Assembly (NCBI RefSeq): GCF_902753875.1
Contig: NZ_CADDTS010000040.1
Location: 1 to 64,000 of the forward strand
Length of the DNA: 64,000 bases
Direction: 5' to 3'
Origin: Acinetobacter bouvetii
GTDB lineage: Bacteria; Pseudomonadota; Gammaproteobacteria; Pseudomonadales; Moraxellaceae
This document shows, piece after piece, positions 26,737 to 35,349 of the stretch (its first letter is position 1; every line of letters begins with the position of its first letter). The notes below the pieces were generated by a model, which saw only the letters and a program-made list of their open reading frames with translations, was not told the origin of the DNA and did not search any database. The translations under genes and the position numbers were made by a program.

Positions 26737-27098
26737 CTCTACTCCCAATCCATTGAAATAATTTGAATTACCGTGATCTAATCAGCTTTTTAAATGGAAA
26801 AGAATGAAATGTCTAGCATATTGTATAAAAATAGTTTCTTTATTTTTCAATATGTAATTAATTTTGATCTAAAAAAACGATTAAAAAACATTCTTTTTAT
26901 ACATGGTCAAAATGCTCATTCATCAATAAAAAGAATAACCACTGCACAATTTTTAACCTATACTCAAGACATAAAAATAATTTTGACCTGAGAACACCTT
27001 AGAGCCACCAAACAAATATCTGGGTTATCCAAGCGTCAAATCAAACTGCTAGATCTTAATTATTATCTGGCTCATAACTATAAAAAAAGGAAATGGCT
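26737..27098. other. Intergenic region between divergent paralogues
   Basis: About 360 AT-rich bases separating the two small membrane-protein genes. A 65-codon plus-strand frame at 26794-26991 is AT-rich, has no ribosome site and no recognisable pattern, so I do not call it. Promoters for both genes must lie here. Confidence 0.45.
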
Positions 27099-27284
27099 AT
27101 GGAACTTTGGTGTTTAAAAATTTTATTTTTTCTATTTGCCACTTTAAGTATGGTCGCGTTTAGTTTCGGCTTCTATATTCATGACGGCATTATTATTGCG
27201 ATTGGACTGTTATTTGTTTTTGCCACATTTATCATTACGTTAGAACTTAAACAATTAAGAAGCAGCCCATTTCAAAGAGATTGA
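27099..27284 (+). CDS. Small hydrophobic protein, paralogue B
   Basis: The 61-residue product MELWCLKILFF... has two membrane helices and ends LELKQLRSSPFQRD. Start ATG at 27099 is preferred over the one six bases earlier because AAGGA lies at proper distance from it. It parallels paralogue A in layout (SFGFYIHD, IAIGLLFVFATFIITLE). The stop codon lies inside a 15-bp terminator stem. Confidence 0.6.
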   Translation: MELWCLKILFFLFATLSMVAFSFGFYIHDGIIIAIGLLFVFATFIITLELKQLRSSPFQRD

Positions 27285-27310
27285 TGAACAGCTTTCATCA
27301 ATCTCTTTAC
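27274..27310. terminator. Bidirectional terminator with 15-bp perfect stem
   Basis: AAAGAGATTGATGAA (27274-27288) pairs perfectly with TTCATCAATCTCTTT (27294-27308) around loop CAGCT. It covers the stop codon of the small membrane-protein gene and lies 8 bases from the end of the convergent MBL-fold gene, so it may serve both. Confidence 0.7.
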
Positions 27311-27317
27311 CACGATC

Positions 27318-27962
27318 TTAACCCGCTTTGCCTGCCATAAAAGGATTATGCTGTTTTTCAAAACCGATGGTGCTTAATGGTCCATGTCCTGAAATAAATT
27401 GCGTTTCATCCGGCAAGCTAAAGCATTCACGTTGAATGGAATCAAGCAATTGCTGATGATTACCACGCGGGAAATCAGTACGTCCAATCGAGCCTTTGAA
27501 CAAGACATCACCTGTCCATAGCAGACCATAGTTGGAGTTATAGAACATGACATGCCCTGGGGTATGACCCGGTGCGAAGCGCACTTCAAATTCTTCTTCG
27601 CCCAGTTTTAAAACTTCGCCACCTTCCAGCCATTGATCAACATCCACTTTTTCCGGAATAGGAAAACCGTAGCGCTGAGATACTTCCTGAATCATGTCCA
27701 ACCAGAAAGCATCTTCTTTATGCGGGCCAATCACCGGTACAGACCAGATTTTTTTCAAGGCCCCTACCGCACCAGCATGATCCAGATGACCATGGGTCAG
27801 CCATAACGCTTTCACATTTAGCCCCAAGGCCTCAACTTCAGCTTTTAATTTTTCAGGCTCGCCACCTGCATCAATCAAAATTGCTTCTTTGCTGTCACTA
27901 TCCCAGACGATAGAACAGTTTTGCTGAAATGCCGTGACAGGGACAATTTTAACTTGCAGCAT
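27318..27962 (-). CDS. MBL-fold metallohydrolase, YcbL/glyoxalase II-like
   Basis: A 214-residue metallo-beta-lactamase-fold protein with the metal-binding motif THGHLDHAG (residues 56-64), a further His in PGHTPGHVMFY, an Asp in LLWTGDVLFKGSIGRTDFP and a final His in SGHGPLSTIG. This set matches the type II glyoxalase-like YcbL group, which hydrolyses thioesters such as S-lactoylglutathione, though the C-terminal glutathione-binding domain of GloB is missing. It is downstream of hemH by 20 bases and probably cotranscribed. Confidence 0.88.
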   Translation of the reverse strand: MLQVKIVPVTAFQQNCSIVWDSDSKEAILIDAGGEPEKLKAEVEALGLNVKALWLTHGHLDHAGAVGALKKIWSVPVIGPHKEDAFWLDMIQEVSQRYGFPIPEKVDVDQWLEGGEVLKLGEEEFEVRFAPGHTPGHVMFYNSNYGLLWTGDVLFKGSIGRTDFPRGNHQQLLDSIQRECFSLPDETQFISGHGPLSTIGFEKQHNPFMAGKAG

Positions 27963-27982
27963 AATGATGAAACCTCAAAAAA

Positions 27983-28996
27983 TTAGTGAGCCAATGTTTG
28001 CGTTAATGCATCCAGATTAGCCTGAAGTAAAGTCGTGAGCAATGCGATGTGATCTTCACGATCATTTAAGGCTGCAATATAAGCATACTGTTCGCCGCCG
28101 GCTGACTTAAAGGTTTCGGCATTTTGCAGCGCGAGCTCTTCCAGCGTTTCCAGACAGTCTGCAGAAAAGGCCGGACTCAGCACCTGAACCGATTTCACCC
28201 CTTGCTTGCCCCACTCTTCAAGTAAGGCATCGGTATAGGGTTTGACCCACTCCTGTTTACCAAAACGCGACTGGAAACTGATGGCCCATTGATCATCCGA
28301 TAAACCTAATTTATCTGCCAATAACTGTGCAGTCCTGCGGCAGCGGTCTGCATAGGGATCACCTTTATCTGCATAGGGCTGCGGAATACCATGGAAAGAC
28401 ATCAAAAGTTTTTCAGCTTGTCCGTGTTCTGCCTGAAAGTCGCGGACACTTTGCGCCAAAGCCTGAATAAATGCAGGGTGTTGATAATAATCACGAATAA
28501 TCGACAGGCCCGGCAAATTACGCTGGGTCAAAATCCACTTCGCCACAGCATCATACAAAGGTGCGGTAGAGGTGGCTGAATACTGCGGAAATAAGGGCAA
28601 TAAAATGATGTGATCTTGTGGATCATGAGACAAGGTATTTAAGGCGGCATCAATACCCGGATTGCCGTAAGTCATGGCCGGAATCACATTAAGTTCAAAG
28701 TCTGGATACTGTCCTGAAAATGCCTTTTGCACAGCCGCCACTTGATGCAACAATATTTCGCGCATTGGCGAGTCATTCTGCCAGACCAGTTCATAAGCAT
28801 GCGCCACGCGCTTGGGACGAAAGGGTAAAATGAACAGTCGCAGAATCAGTTGCCAAATGGGTTTTGGAATTTCAATCACCCGCTGATCAGAAAGAAACTG
28901 CTTCAGAAAACGACGTACCGCCGCAACAGTGGGTTCGTCTGGCGTACCCAAATTGGCCAAAATAATGGTGACTTTCGTTTTAGGTGCAGATGACAT
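27983..28996 (-). CDS. hemH: Ferrochelatase
   Basis: Inserts ferrous iron into protoporphyrin IX, the last step of heme synthesis. The N-terminus [28 protein letters not shown] is characteristic, and the catalytic His lies in [19 protein letters not shown]; a conserved Glu is in [16 protein letters not shown]. Length of 337 residues from MSSAPKTK fits bacterial enzymes. An alternative start five codons upstream lacks better signals. Two-gene operon with the MBL hydrolase. Confidence 0.96.
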   Translation of the reverse strand: MSSAPKTKVTIILANLGTPDEPTVAAVRRFLKQFLSDQRVIEIPKPIWQLILRLFILPFRPKRVAHAYELVWQNDSPMREILLHQVAAVQKAFSGQYPDFELNVIPAMTYGNPGIDAALNTLSHDPQDHIILLPLFPQYSATSTAPLYDAVAKWILTQRNLPGLSIIRDYYQHPAFIQALAQSVRDFQAEHGQAEKLLMSFHGIPQPYADKGDPYADRCRRTAQLLADKLGLSDDQWAISFQSRFGKQEWVKPYTDALLEEWGKQGVKSVQVLSPAFSADCLETLEELALQNAETFKSAGGEQYAYIAALNDREDHIALLTTLLQANLDALTQTLAH

Positions 28997-29061
28997 CAAA
29001 CCCTGTTCCAATGAAATATACTGCTTTACTTTAACAGTTTTCTACACGTTCTCTATATGGA

Positions 29062-30090
29062 TTAAAACGCAGATTTAAATTGGAAAACGCGATCATTATC
29101 TAGCAAATTACTTTCAAGTAACTTTTGACCTTTGGGCGTCAATTGCCACAACATGCGTTGACGATCATCCCGACCCGATTGAATAATCCAGTCATTTTGA
29201 CGCATTTGCATTTTAATACTGTGCAAGGCACGAATATTAATCTGGGCACGAGCAACGGCATGGGCGCGTGGCATTTCTATACGGGCATCGGCCAAACCGG
29301 TATCATTTAAATAATCATTGATACATTTAGAGAAATATTCTTCCGGAGTAGGATTAACAAACATCGTTCCCAAAATGCCAAGTAACTGTGCCCAAGTCAG
29401 TTTTTTCTGAATTTTCAGTTCTTTAAAATTACCGTCTTGGTAAGCATGCATACGATATTCAAAAGAAAATAACTCGTGCATGGAAACTTTTGGTAAAGAC
29501 AGGAACGGATCTACTTCACGTTTACCTACTTCGGTTTCAAGCTGCTCAATTTTAGCTTTCAGCTGATCAATTTCATCATGTAAAGACTGAGTGTTCTGTG
29601 GTCTGACCCATCCCGTCACAGGATAACGTTCCAGCATTTGCGGCATGTTAAAACGAACTGCCATTTCCAGATCACGTATGCTGCGATAGGTAAACACTTG
29701 ATCGACTTCCTGTTGTAACAGCTTACGGAATTCTAAAAATTTCTCGCGTAGTTCAGGCTTCTGATCATGCAAAGACGAATCCCGCGATGCTGGGTCGTCA
29801 TGCATAAAGACAATAATCGGCTTCTGTTTAGTAACGGCATAAATATATTCCAGATGCATATAACCCACACCTGAAACAGATTGTTCACCATATTGGCTGC
29901 CCAAAAGCAGCACCACATAATCACAGTCATCAATTTGACGACGTGCAAATGCCGTGCTTAAAGGCGTTCTTTGTTCTAATCCCCAAGAAAAGAAACCCAT
30001 ACCCACTAAAGTTTGAGCCAAAATCATCCGTTCTGGCTGCATTTCACTACCAGAAGTAGAAATAAAAACCTGATAACGCTTATCGAGCAT
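29062..30090 (-). CDS. DUF4062-domain protein with C-terminal winged-helix-like region
   Basis: Residues about 5-90 form a DUF4062 domain (YQVFISTSGSEMQPERMILAQ, then DDCDYVVLLLGSQYG), a Rossmann-like fold related to TIR/SLOG-type domains and often seen at the N-terminus of signalling or conflict proteins. A coiled coil spans about 168-190 (LHDEIDQLKAKIEQLETEV). The C-terminal part has HSIKMQMRQNDWIIQ and MLWQLTPKGQKLLES, reminiscent of a winged helix. Function is not established. Ribosome site AGGAAGAGG is strong. It is flanked by hemH and murI, both core genes, so it appears to be a resident gene rather than part of an island. Confidence 0.75.
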   Translation of the reverse strand: MLDKRYQVFISTSGSEMQPERMILAQTLVGMGFFSWGLEQRTPLSTAFARRQIDDCDYVVLLLGSQYGEQSVSGVGYMHLEYIYAVTKQKPIIVFMHDDPASRDSSLHDQKPELREKFLEFRKLLQQEVDQVFTYRSIRDLEMAVRFNMPQMLERYPVTGWVRPQNTQSLHDEIDQLKAKIEQLETEVGKREVDPFLSLPKVSMHELFSFEYRMHAYQDGNFKELKIQKKLTWAQLLGILGTMFVNPTPEEYFSKCINDYLNDTGLADARIEMPRAHAVARAQINIRALHSIKMQMRQNDWIIQSGRDDRQRMLWQLTPKGQKLLESNLLDNDRVFQFKSAF

Positions 30091-30217
30091 TGGTTATCCT
30101 CTTCCTATTGCATCTTACCGTTGAACTAAAACAACAAGAATCAGTTACAAGGTAAATCAACGGCCCCAATATAAAATATTTTTTTGATATATTTCAAAAG
30201 ACTAAGTACTTTAAAAC

Positions 30218-31090
30218 TCATTCAACACCAATATTGCGCACATCCCAATTCAAATTTTCCTGAATCAGGTTCTGCAATACAGGTCTTAAACTTTCCGCAT
30301 TATTGCCACTAACATAACATTCGATACTTAAGCCATCATTTTGATCTTGCTCAAATAATAACTCATTTTTGATCAAAATACGGGCTGTTTGTCGCGCAAC
30401 TGCCAGTCCAGAGTCAATTAATGTCAGTTTCTGACCAAATATAGACTGAATTGCAGCTTTTAGGAAGGGATAATGTGTACATCCTAAAACTAAATAATCG
30501 GCGCCTTGATCAACCACTGGTTGCAGAATTTGTTTTAAGGTAGACAAACATTCTGGACTCATTTGTAAGCCACTTTCGACAAAGGGCACCAAATCCAGAC
30601 AAGTGACCGGAATCACATTCACATGGGCAGGTAGTGCAAAACGCTGCATCACATCTTTAATCAACTGGCCACGGAAGGTTGCAGGTGTGGCCAGTACCGC
30701 CACGGTTTTAGATTTGGTTTGTAAGACCGCTGGTTTCAGCGCAGGCACCAAGCCAATAATCGGAAAATTTTCACCATAATGTTCACGTAAATAATCCAGA
30801 CTAAAGGCAGAAGCTGTATTACATGCGACAACGGCCACTTTACAGCCCTGGCGATACAGCCATTCAATTGCATGCGCACTCAGCTCACGGATATTCTGAT
30901 CATCCCTTGGACCATAAGGAACATGGGCGGTATCAGCATAATAAACAATACGTTCTTTAGGTAAATGTTTGGCAATTTCCTGTGCGACCGACAAACCACC
31001 TATTCCAGAATCAAAAATCCCAATGGGTGCATCAGGCTTGGCCTTGGGCATGGGATCGATTAAGGGATAAATAGGATGAATGGCTGTCAT
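30218..31090 (-). CDS. murI: Glutamate racemase
   Basis: Makes D-glutamate for peptidoglycan. The two catalytic cysteines are in VVACNTASAF and VLGCTHYPFL, and the N-terminal IGIFDSGIGGLSVAQEI carries the conserved Asp-Ser. Other family blocks are YYADTAHVPYGPR and IGLVPALKPA. The annotated start adds an N-terminal stretch (MTAIHPIYPLIDP) before MPKAKPDAPIG; the internal Met 13 codons in is possible. Followed by the DUF4062 gene on the same strand after about 130 bases. Confidence 0.95.
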   Translation of the reverse strand: MTAIHPIYPLIDPMPKAKPDAPIGIFDSGIGGLSVAQEIAKHLPKERIVYYADTAHVPYGPRDDQNIRELSAHAIEWLYRQGCKVAVVACNTASAFSLDYLREHYGENFPIIGLVPALKPAVLQTKSKTVAVLATPATFRGQLIKDVMQRFALPAHVNVIPVTCLDLVPFVESGLQMSPECLSTLKQILQPVVDQGADYLVLGCTHYPFLKAAIQSIFGQKLTLIDSGLAVARQTARILIKNELLFEQDQNDGLSIECYVSGNNAESLRPVLQNLIQENLNWDVRNIGVE

Positions 31091-31138
31091 AGCTTCACTT
31101 TAAACAGTTCAGGAAATGAGAAGATCAAAGCTTAAACC

Positions 31139-31750
31139 TCAGGTGCCTAATTGCAAGTGAAAATCACCACTTTGTAAGCTTAAAATGGTTTCATTTTTGT
31201 CATTTTCAAGCAGCTGTCCCATTTCAATTAAATGAAAAAAAGCAGAACGTTGAATTAAAGCATTAATCCCAAAGCGCACATGTACATAAGGACGCAATTC
31301 ACTTTCATATTCACGCATAAAAACGGGATGTTCCGGATCCACAATCACCAGGTCTTGCGTGGTAGTGGTCAGTTGAATATAAGTCTTACCCTCAATTTGT
31401 ACCTGATCCACCTGATTGACAAATAAAGGTTCATCTTCGACGGATATTTCAATCTGTTCAACCGGGGTCTTTAAATAGAACTTATTGTCTTCTTTCCAAA
31501 GTACGCTCGCGAACAGTTCAATCAATGCCTGACGTTTAATCAATTGACCTTCGTGCCACCATTCTCCATTGGCTTTTATCTTCAAATCCATTGCACCGCA
31601 AAGCTTTGGATGCCATTGCTCCAAAGGCAGAGTTGACTTTTTGTGACCGGCCTGTGCATCTTTTAAGTATTGTGCAATGTCCATTAAATTTTTATCATCC
31701 GAAATAGCGAGCTTTTCCGTCGGATTTAGTAAATTATTTTGATTAATCAT
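31139..31750 (-). CDS. DUF1285-domain protein
   Basis: A conserved proteobacterial protein of unknown role. Core pattern: CGAMDLKIKANGEWWHEGQL, then RQALIELFASVLWKEDNKFYLKTPVEQIEI and HVRFGINALIQRSAFFHLIEMG, all characteristic of DUF1285. The start at MINQNNLL (31750) gives 203 residues, close to the family norm; the frame remains open upstream to 31876 and would add a hydrophobic segment not found in homologues I know of. It lies 48 bases upstream of murI on the same strand. Confidence 0.75.
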   Translation of the reverse strand: MINQNNLLNPTEKLAISDDKNLMDIAQYLKDAQAGHKKSTLPLEQWHPKLCGAMDLKIKANGEWWHEGQLIKRQALIELFASVLWKEDNKFYLKTPVEQIEISVEDEPLFVNQVDQVQIEGKTYIQLTTTTQDLVIVDPEHPVFMREYESELRPYVHVRFGINALIQRSAFFHLIEMGQLLENDKNETILSLQSGDFHLQLGT

Positions 31751-31938
31751 AGCTAAAGACCCTGCTGACGGAAAAATAATATGATTCAGCCAATTGGCTA
31801 GATCAAGGTTTAAAACTATACTAGCCCACAATATAAAAGACACGATAATAAAATTGTGTCTGGGCATCAAGAACACTCATGGCAGCACCGGGTTAAACAA
31901 TTACGGTTGCCACCTTCTAATAATATGAGGAGTCCTAC

Positions 31939-33651
31939 ATGGAACACATCGAACGTGAATCAATGGAGTTTGACGTAGTCATCGTAGGCGCAGGCCCTGC
32001 CGGTCTGTCTGCAGCGATCAAAATTCGTCAACTTGCAATTGAAAACAACCTGAATGATCTGTCGGTTTGTGTCGTGGAAAAAGGCTCTGAAGTCGGTGCG
32101 CATATCCTTTCTGGTGCCGTGCTTGAACCCCGTGCCATCAATGAACTGTTCCCGAACTGGAAAGAAGAAGGTGCACCGCTCAACGTTCCAGTAACCGAAG
32201 ACAAAACTTACTTCTTGCTGTCGGATGAAAAATCACAGGAAGCGCCGCACTGGATGGTACCAAAAACCATGCATAACGATGGCAACTATGTCATCTCACT
32301 GGGCAACGTGGTGCGCTGGTTAGGCACCAAAGCGGAAGAACTGGAAGTATCGATCTTCCCGGGCTTTGCAGCATCTGAAATCCTTTACCATGAAGATGGT
32401 TCAGTGAAAGGCATTCAAACCGGTGACATGGGCATTGGTAAAGATGGCGAGCCAACGCACAACTTTACTCCGGGTTATGAACTTCATGCGAAATACACCA
32501 TTTTTGCCGAAGGTTGCCGTGGTCACTTAGGTAAACGTCTGATTGCTCAGTTTAATTTAGACAAAGATGCTGACCCACAACACTACGGTATTGGTATTAA
32601 AGAGCTGTGGGAAATCGACCCTGCAAAACACAAACCAGGTTTGGTGATGCACGGTGCAGGTTGGCCTTTATCTGAAACCGGTTCTTCAGGCGGTTGGTGG
32701 TTATACCACGCTGAAAACAATCAGGTGACTTTGGGCATGATCGTTGACTTGTCATACACCAACCCACACATGTATCCGTTCATGGAAATGCAGCGTTGGA
32801 AAACTCATCCACTAATCAAACAGTACCTTGAAGGTGGTAAACGTATTTCTTACGGCGCACGTGCTGTGGTGAAAGGGGGTTTCAACTCTCTACCTAAATT
32901 TACCTTCCCAGGTGGGTCGTTAATTGGTGATGATGCAGGTTTCTTGAACTTTGCCAAAATCAAAGGCTCTCACACGGCAATGAAATCTGGCATGCTGTGT
33001 GGTGAAGCAGTATTTGAAGCGATTGCTGCCGGTGTAGAAAAAGGTGGTGATTTAGCAGTTGCACGTGTGACTGAAGGTGAAGATTTCTTCGCGAAGGAAC
33101 TCACGGCTTATACTGACAAATTCAACAACAGCTGGCTGAAAGAAGAGTTATATAACTCACGTAACTTTGGTCCAGCGATGCACAAATTTGGTCAATGGAT
33201 CGGTGGTGCGTTCAACTTTGTTGATCAGAACGTCTTTAAAGTGCCATTTACCCTGCATGACCTTGTGCCTGATTTCAGTGCCTTGAAAACGGTAGATGCT
33301 GCAAACTTCAAGCCGAACTATCCGAAACCGGATGGCAAGCTAACCTTTGACCGTTTGTCTTCAGTGTTTGTATCCAATACCGTACACGAAGAAAACCAAC
33401 CTGCTCACTTGAAACTGACAGATGCGTCTATTCCTGTAAATGTAAACTTACCTAAATGGGATGAGCCTGCGCAGCGCTACTGTCCTGCCGGTGTTTATGA
33501 AATTATGGAAGAGAATGACGGTTCTAAACGTTTCCAAATTAACGCAGCTAACTGTGTGCACTGTAAGACCTGTGACATCAAGGATCCTTCTCAGAACATC
33601 ACCTGGGTAACACCTGAGGGTGGCGGTGGTCCTAATTATCCTAACATGTAA
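31939..33651 (+). CDS. Electron transfer flavoprotein-ubiquinone oxidoreductase
   Basis: Passes electrons from ETF, reduced by acyl-CoA and other dehydrogenases, to the quinone pool at the inner membrane. N-terminal FAD motif VVIVGAGPAGLSAAI (about residues 13-27). The central block SGGWWLYHAENNQVTLGMIVDL and GDDAGFLNFAKIKGSHTAMKSGM are family signatures. A C-terminal 4Fe-4S cluster is provided by RYCPAGVYE and NCVHCKTCDIKDP, and the protein ends GGGGPNYPNM as in mitochondrial ETF-QO. Length of 570 residues is typical. TATGAGGAGTCC upstream is a good ribosome site. The etfAB genes are not in the window. Confidence 0.96.
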   Translation: MEHIERESMEFDVVIVGAGPAGLSAAIKIRQLAIENNLNDLSVCVVEKGSEVGAHILSGAVLEPRAINELFPNWKEEGAPLNVPVTEDKTYFLLSDEKSQEAPHWMVPKTMHNDGNYVISLGNVVRWLGTKAEELEVSIFPGFAASEILYHEDGSVKGIQTGDMGIGKDGEPTHNFTPGYELHAKYTIFAEGCRGHLGKRLIAQFNLDKDADPQHYGIGIKELWEIDPAKHKPGLVMHGAGWPLSETGSSGGWWLYHAENNQVTLGMIVDLSYTNPHMYPFMEMQRWKTHPLIKQYLEGGKRISYGARAVVKGGFNSLPKFTFPGGSLIGDDAGFLNFAKIKGSHTAMKSGMLCGEAVFEAIAAGVEKGGDLAVARVTEGEDFFAKELTAYTDKFNNSWLKEELYNSRNFGPAMHKFGQWIGGAFNFVDQNVFKVPFTLHDLVPDFSALKTVDAANFKPNYPKPDGKLTFDRLSSVFVSNTVHEENQPAHLKLTDASIPVNVNLPKWDEPAQRYCPAGVYEIMEENDGSKRFQINAANCVHCKTCDIKDPSQNITWVTPEGGGGPNYPNM

Positions 33652-33671
33652 TTAGTGTCCGAATATGCAAT

Positions 33672-33702
33672 AAAAAAATCCCCTCAAATGAGGGGATTTT
33701 TT
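33672..33702 (+). terminator. Terminator of the ETF-QO gene
   Basis: AAATCCCCTCA/TGAGGGGATTT forms a strong stem flanked by A and T runs, about 20 bases after the stop codon. Confidence 0.9.
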
Positions 33703-34050
33703 ATGTCACGAGAAAAAGGGACTGAAGCTTTATTACTGTCCCATAGCTTAATTTCAGCAAACGTTGGATATACGATGTGGCAAGGATGCCACACGTTACC
33801 CACCCTTGCGCTGCATTTTAAAGCAGCGCTTAAAACTGGCTCAGGATGTTGTGTATGCGTAACAAGGGCTTTTCTTGCGAACTCAAAATATATTTTGAGG
33901 TTCTCATTTTAGCCTCTCAAAAGTAAGATTTTATCTACACAAATGTTTTTCAATTTTATTGAAAAATTATGGCAGTGAAAGCATGCCGCTTAAATCAGAT
34001 GATTTTAAAAACTCTCATCATCAAAGAATTAAACAGCAATAACTGAAGCT
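33703..34050. repeat. Intergenic region with dispersed repeat (locus C)
   Basis: No gene is supported. Positions about 33778-33835 carry GGCAAGGATGCCACACG...CCCTTGCGCTGCATTTTAAAGC, the fullest copy of the first module. Positions 33874-33912 carry the second module, TTCTTGCGAA and TTCTCATTTT around a CTCAAAATATATTTTGAG hairpin. From 33914 to 34050 the sequence is AT-rich without clear structure. Confidence 0.65.
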
Positions 34051-34308
34051 TTAGCCCTTCTTCACCAAATAATGAAACTCTTTATTGCCATTTTCATCTA
34101 AACGCTCTTCTTGTAACAGCAACTCATGACCCAAATGCATACAAAATTTTGGGATATCCCAAGAAGTCGAATTGTCTGTTGCAAAGACTTCAACGACATC
34201 ACCAGATTTGGATTTACGAATCGCCTGATGCAGCATCATTACAGGTTCAGGGCAACGTAATCCACGGGTATTCAATTGAATGCTGGGGTTGACAGAGGGT
34301 TCAGACAT
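34051..34308 (-). CDS. tusA: Sulfur carrier protein TusA
   Basis: An 85-residue SirA/TusA-fold protein with the conserved LNTRGLRCPEPVMMLHQAIRK, whose Cys-19 region CPEP carries the persulfide. It relays sulfur from IscS toward tRNA 2-thiouridine synthesis and other acceptors. Length and layout are typical. The tusBCD partners are not in the window. Confidence 0.92.
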   Translation of the reverse strand: MSEPSVNPSIQLNTRGLRCPEPVMMLHQAIRKSKSGDVVEVFATDNSTSWDIPKFCMHLGHELLLQEERLDENGNKEFHYLVKKG

Positions 34309-34509
34309 CAGAAAACTCAGGTTTAAAATCTGTCTTTATTTTAACATAAACATCATGTGAGATTGGTGTCTAGCAGAATGCACTGCATGAATGCTTTTAA
34401 CTGACTCAATCGACCACACTTCAAATGCATATTTGCGATAGACAAGTGTATTTTCTACGGTATGATTAAAATTATGTTTTTTAGATATTAAGAGTCTTTA
34501 GGAAAGATC

Positions 34510-35349
34510 ATGCACGAGGAATCAGGCCCGTCGTGGGGCATGCGCGGCTTACGCAAATGGCTAGGTACAGCACCCGAAACTCGCGACGAACTGCTAAAAT
34601 TAGTACAAGATTCACGTCGTTTTTTAGAACCCGATACGGTGGCCATGCTTGAAGGCGTGCTTGACCTGCCTGCCACTAAAATTCGTGAGGTCATGACCCC
34701 GCGCACCTCCATGATCAGCTTACAAGAAGATGATCAACTGCTTGATATTTTGCATGTTCTGGTTGAGTCTGCACATTCGCGTTTTCCTGTATTTTCATCC
34801 GATCAACCGGACAACGTCGTGGGTATTTTGCTGGCCAAAGACCTGCTGCCCTTCCTGACCGAACCGACATCCAAAGTGGATATTCGAGCCCTCATGCGCC
34901 AACCGCTGTTTGTACCGGAAAGTGCCCGTTCCGATCAGGTCATGCGGATGCTAAAAAATACCCAGACCCACATTGCTGTAGTCATTGATGAATACGGTAC
35001 CACCTCAGGTCTGGTTACTTTAGAAGATATTCTGGAAGAAATTGTCGGTGAAATTGAAGACGAACACGACAAGGTCGATGAAGAAGCACAGTACATTATT
35101 CCCGATGAAGACCCGAAAACAGCAAATACCTGGCTGGTTCAAGCACTTACACCAATTGAACACTTTAACAATGTTTTAGATGCTGAATTTTCTGATGATG
35201 AGGTAGAAACTGTCGGCGGTTTATTGCTTCAAGAAATTGGTCTAGTCAGCGATTTACAAGGTCAAGTAATTGAACTTGAAAATTGGGAATTTACCATTGT
35301 AGAAGCAGATGCACGTACTATTCATCTGATTCGAGCTGTCCGTAAATGA
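34510..35349 (+). CDS. corC: CorC/HlyC-family CBS-domain protein (magnesium/cobalt efflux)
   Basis: A 279-residue cytosolic protein with two CBS motifs: [21 protein letters not shown] (about residues 60-80) and [19 protein letters not shown] followed by [33 protein letters not shown], the family hallmark. A CorC_HlyC transporter-associated domain fills the C-terminus ([18 protein letters not shown]). It overlaps lnt by 4 bases (ATGA), and this pair is conserved across proteobacteria as ybeX-lnt. Its role in Co/Mg efflux is known only indirectly. Confidence 0.92.
   Translation: MHEESGPSWGMRGLRKWLGTAPETRDELLKLVQDSRRFLEPDTVAMLEGVLDLPATKIREVMTPRTSMISLQEDDQLLDILHVLVESAHSRFPVFSSDQPDNVVGILLAKDLLPFLTEPTSKVDIRALMRQPLFVPESARSDQVMRMLKNTQTHIAVVIDEYGTTSGLVTLEDILEEIVGEIEDEHDKVDEEAQYIIPDEDPKTANTWLVQALTPIEHFNNVLDAEFSDDEVETVGGLLLQEIGLVSDLQGQVIELENWEFTIVEADARTIHLIRAVRK

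Noticed and set aside
26794..26991. A 65-codon plus-strand frame in the gap between the two small membrane-protein genes.
   Set aside because: AT-rich, low-complexity translation, no ribosome site, and it would occupy the shared promoter region.
33655..33912. An 85-codon frame after the ETF-QO gene.
   Set aside because: It runs through the ETF-QO terminator and the dispersed repeat, so it is an artefact.
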